Both the position numbers and the translations under genes were made by a program. From assembly GCA_030596145.1 (NCBI GenBank), contig JAUVKS010000015.1, positions 1 to 15,637 of the forward strand: a stretch of 15,637 bases of DNA, read 5' to 3'. This DNA is from Pseudomonadota bacterium. Its GTDB lineage: Bacteria > Desulfobacterota > Syntrophia > Syntrophales > JADFWA01. Below, in pieces: positions 13,741 through 15,637 of the stretch. Position 1 is the stretch's first letter; every line of letters starts with the position of its first letter. The notes beneath the pieces were generated by a model. That model was given only the letters and a program-made list of their open reading frames with translations, was not told the DNA's origin and made no database searches.

Positions 13741-15042
13741 ATGAATCGCTGGTTAGTGGTTATCGGTGCAATATTGATTCAATTGTGCCTGGGAGCAATT
13801 TATGCATGGTCCGTCTTTACACCCCAATTGACCAAACCGATAGCCGACGGTGGGATGTACGGCTTCAGTGCGGGCCAGGCGGCCTGGATATTTTCAATCG
13901 GCCTGCTCGTCTTTGCATTCACAATGATCCTTTCCGGAAAATTGACAACAAAAATGAGCGCCAGGAAGTTAGCTTCGCTGGGTGGAATCGTTCTGGGAGG
14001 TGGTTACATCCTGGCCGGGTTGTTCGGTAGCTCCTTTTTCGCGCAGCTTATCTTCATCGGCATCATAGGCGGCGCGGGAATAGGATTTGCCTACGTTGTT
14101 CCTATCGCCGTTGGGGTCAAGTGGTTTCCTGACAAAAAGGGAATGCTTACAGGACTGGCCGTTGCCGGTTTCGGTTTTGGCGCAACCATCTGGGTCAAGG
14201 CAGCCGGTTCCTGGTTTCATCTGTTAGATAAATTAAACTTCTTCGGTCTGGGAGGCGTTCAGAGCGTCTTCTTCCTCTACGGGATAATCTTTATGGCCCT
14301 TGTCCTTATAGGAAGCATTGTGATGATCGATCCACCGGAAGGTTTTGTCCCTGAAGGCTGGACACCACCGGAGCCTGCCTCGGACGCCGGCAGTTCAGCT
14401 TCTTCTTCGGGAGCATCCGACTTCCAACCCGGGGAAATGTTAAGAACACCACAGTTTTACATGATGTGGTTTACCTTCCTGTTCTCAGCTATAGCCGGTT
14501 TGATGGTTATCTATTGTATTAAACTTTTCGGCATTGACGCACTCAGTACCAAAGGGATAGCAGTTGCCGTAGCTTCCGCTACCGCAGGTACAGCTATGGC
14601 CTGGCTTGCGATTTTAAACGGTCTGGGCCGTATTATCTGGGGAACAGTCTCGGATAAAATCGGACGAAAGACGGCTGTCTTCCTGATGTGTACATTTCAG
14701 GGAATCATTATGTTGCTCTTTTACAAGATGGGTTTTACCAGCCTAACCCTGATTATTGGAGCCTGCATCATAGGTTTCAACTTCGGAGGAAACTTTGCCC
14801 TCTTCCCTGCAATGACTGCTGATTATTTCGGCAATAAAACCGTGGGACTCAACTATGGATACATATTCGCGGCCTATGGTATCTCCGGTGTGATCGGTCC
14901 GCAGATTGCGGGATACTTTAAAGACGCGGCAGGGGGAAGTGGTGATCCTTCGGTATGGGTAACACCGTTTATCATCGCTGGAGTTGCCTGTTTGCTGGGC
15001 GCTGGCATAACCCTGATGTCAAAACCTCCAAAGAAGGCATAA
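13741..15042 (+). CDS. OFA-family MFS transporter (oxalate/formate antiporter-like)
   Basis: A 433-residue major facilitator superfamily carrier with about 12 membrane helices. The opening 'NRWLVVIGAILIQLCLGAIYAWSVF' is a hallmark of the OFA (oxalate:formate antiporter) family, whose members move small carboxylates such as oxalate, formate or lactate. Other marks: 'GGGYILAGLFGSSF', 'GIGFAYVVPIAVGVKWFPDKKGMLTGLAVAGFG' split over helices 4-5, a hydrophilic central loop rich in Ser/Pro/Ala (about 195-235), 'LGRIIWGTVSDKIGRKTAV' (the second-half MFS loop motif) and 'YIFAAYGISGVIGPQIAGYF'. The ATG at 13741 has only a weak purine run upstream. A strong terminator follows, so it is probably monocistronic. 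The substrate is unknown; conserved basic residues that fix it in OxlT were not checked. Confidence 0.9.
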   Translation: MNRWLVVIGAILIQLCLGAIYAWSVFTPQLTKPIADGGMYGFSAGQAAWIFSIGLLVFAFTMILSGKLTTKMSARKLASLGGIVLGGGYILAGLFGSSFFAQLIFIGIIGGAGIGFAYVVPIAVGVKWFPDKKGMLTGLAVAGFGFGATIWVKAAGSWFHLLDKLNFFGLGGVQSVFFLYGIIFMALVLIGSIVMIDPPEGFVPEGWTPPEPASDAGSSASSSGASDFQPGEMLRTPQFYMMWFTFLFSAIAGLMVIYCIKLFGIDALSTKGIAVAVASATAGTAMAWLAILNGLGRIIWGTVSDKIGRKTAVFLMCTFQGIIMLLFYKMGFTSLTLIIGACIIGFNFGGNFALFPAMTADYFGNKTVGLNYGYIFAAYGISGVIGPQIAGYFKDAAGGSGDPSVWVTPFIIAGVACLLGAGITLMSKPPKKA

Positions 15043-15077
15043 GCTTAAACTTTTGTAGCTTTCAACTGCTTTCACAT

Positions 15078-15113
15078 ATAAAAACGCCGGCCAATCTTGG
15101 CCGGCGTTTTTAT
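15078..15113. terminator. Strong bidirectional intrinsic terminator
   Basis: ATAAAAACGCCGGCC (15078-15092) is the exact reverse complement of 15099-15113, a perfect 15-bp stem with a 6-base loop (AATCTT), GC core and flanking A- and T-runs. It ends the MFS carrier transcript and can also stop minus-strand transcription entering from the right. Confidence 0.93.
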
Positions 15114-15132
15114 GTGGGGCATTATCCTCACT

Positions 15133-15188
15133 TGTAGCCCAGGGCTTCAGCCCTGCCTGGCACAGCAGCCCTGAAGGGCTGCGCTACA
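15133..15188. repeat. Composite extragenic palindrome (GTAGC...GCTAC type)
   Basis: TGTAGC (15133-15138) and GCTACA (15183-15188) are inverted ends. Between them lie two hairpins: CAGGGCT-tc-AGCCCTG (15140-15155) and CAGCCCT-ga-AGGGCTG (15166-15181). The two halves are also roughly inverted copies of each other, making a cruciform-like unit. This nested structure is typical of REP-like multicopy intergenic elements; copy number in the genome cannot be seen here. Confidence 0.6.
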
Positions 15189-15203
15189 CTATAAAAAACG
15201 TAG

Positions 15204-15224
15204 GGTCGGGTTTTACACCCGACC
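15204..15224. repeat. Short extragenic palindrome
   Basis: GGTCGGGT (15204-15211) and ACCCGACC (15217-15224) are perfect inverted 8-mers around a 5-base loop, 15 bases after the previous element. It is a different sequence family from its neighbour. It lies just beyond the stop of the dehydrogenase-like remnant, so it may have served as a terminator stem for that gene. Confidence 0.5.
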
Positions 15225-15230
15225 GCATTT

Positions 15231-15304
15231 CTATCCAGGTATTTCACCTATGTGGATCACCTTCATGATCTCGGCAGCGCCGGTGAATAACCCGATATAA
15301 ACCT
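15231..15304 (-). pseudogene. C-terminal remnant resembling an acyl-CoA dehydrogenase
   Basis: The minus strand reads KVYIGLFTGAAEIMKVIHIG, then EIPG and a TAG at 15231-15233. This resembles the last segment of acyl-CoA dehydrogenases, where 'IYxGTxEIMKxIIxRxI' binds the FAD of the neighbouring subunit. No start codon or flavin-binding motif remains; the piece abuts the etfA remnant, in another frame. Acyl-CoA dehydrogenases pass electrons to Etf, so the two scraps plausibly come from one decayed operon. About 24 residues make the call tentative. Confidence 0.45.
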
Positions 15305-15530
15305 TTATCTTGCAACCGCTTTCTTTACTTCCTCAATCAGCTTCGGCACCACATCATAGAAATCACCGGTAATATCATAGTCTGCGACTCCAAAAATGGG
15401 GGCATTTTCGTCTTTGTTTACGGCACAGTCCTTATAGTCTCTCTCAAGAAATTCTTCTCGCTTTACACCCGTTTCACCGGCAATAGTATGGAGTATCTTC
15501 CCTGACAGAAATGGCCCACCCGTTGGTGGA
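15305..15530 (-). pseudogene. Decayed gene with the C-terminus of electron transfer flavoprotein alpha (EtfA)
   Basis: The last 39 residues of a 91-codon minus-strand frame (15305-15424) read 'AVNKDENAPIFGVADYDITG' then 'DFYDVVPKLIEEVKK'. This is the EtfA tail, where the family has 'INKDPEAPIFxVADYGIVGDLFEVVPxLIEELKK'. EtfA carries FAD and shuttles electrons from acyl-CoA dehydrogenases. The preceding part (15425-15530; NPPTGGPFLSGKILHTI, ETGVKREEFLERDYKDC) does not match EtfA, which should show the 'CGISGAIQH' FAD loop there. It may derive from another gene; a faint PFxxSGxxL resemblance to uracil-DNA glycosylases is not convincing. The frame's start lies inside the palindrome at 15564-15591. 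I take it as a broken, probably non-functional fusion. Confidence 0.6.
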
Positions 15531-15563
15531 TTTTGTTTAAAAAAGAGGTAACTACTCAGGTAT

Positions 15564-15591
15564 GTAGGGGCGTATAGCAATACACCCGTAC
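15564..15591. repeat. Extragenic palindrome at the edge of the etfA remnant
   Basis: GTAGGGGCGTAT (15564-15575) pairs with ATACACCCGTAC (15580-15591) at 10 of 12 positions around the 4-base loop AGCA. It is the third distinct palindrome in 460 bases. The remaining bases, 15592-15637, show nothing I can identify. Confidence 0.5.
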
Positions 15592-15637
15592 TAAAGGCTC
15601 AAAGGAAGAAAAGCTGAATACTTTTATTAGTTCAATT

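Overview
The window reads as chromosomal DNA of an anaerobic Gram-negative bacterium. The best guess is a deltaproteobacterium in the old sense (Desulfobacterota, for example a syntroph or sulfate-reducer relative). The clues are LptF/LptG (an outer membrane with LPS), a short archaeal/thermophile-type SAH hydrolase, a MobA-type molybdopterin guanylyltransferase, an OFA-family organic-anion carrier, remnants of an acyl-CoA dehydrogenase/Etf locus, and a panC leader that looks like the deltaproteobacterial pan RNA motif. The assignment is inference; no rRNA or other phylogenetic marker is complete here.

Left part, plus strand (1-5435): the 3' end of rsmA; a promoter and structured leader with an apparent antiterminator/terminator switch; panC-panD (pantoate and beta-alanine to pantothenate) closed by a terminator; a DUF502 membrane protein; then a divergent metK and an S-adenosylhomocysteine hydrolase gene separated by a terminator-like hairpin. 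The last two make SAM and clear SAH, so they form two arms of the activated methyl cycle. An approximately 118-bp MITE-like palindromic element follows.

Middle, minus strand (10200 down to 5632): thiL, lptF and lptG in a tight run (6-nt gap, then ATGA overlap), a 3'-terminal scrap of a LivF-like ABC ATPase, then a CDP-alcohol phosphatidyltransferase followed by a NadM-like nucleotidyltransferase with an altered HxGH motif. A divergently transcribed DUF2889 protein (probable TTG start) and a convergent 199-residue multi-histidine membrane protein of unknown function come next.

Right part, plus strand (11538-15113): a 330-base leader with hairpins and a possible 51-codon ORF, an iron-type alcohol dehydrogenase translationally coupled to mobA, and an OFA-family MFS carrier followed by a very strong bidirectional terminator. 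Beyond it (15114-15637) is a gene graveyard: three different extragenic palindromes and, on the minus strand, the C-terminal tails of an EtfA and apparently an acyl-CoA dehydrogenase. All assignments come from reading motifs by eye; no database search was possible.
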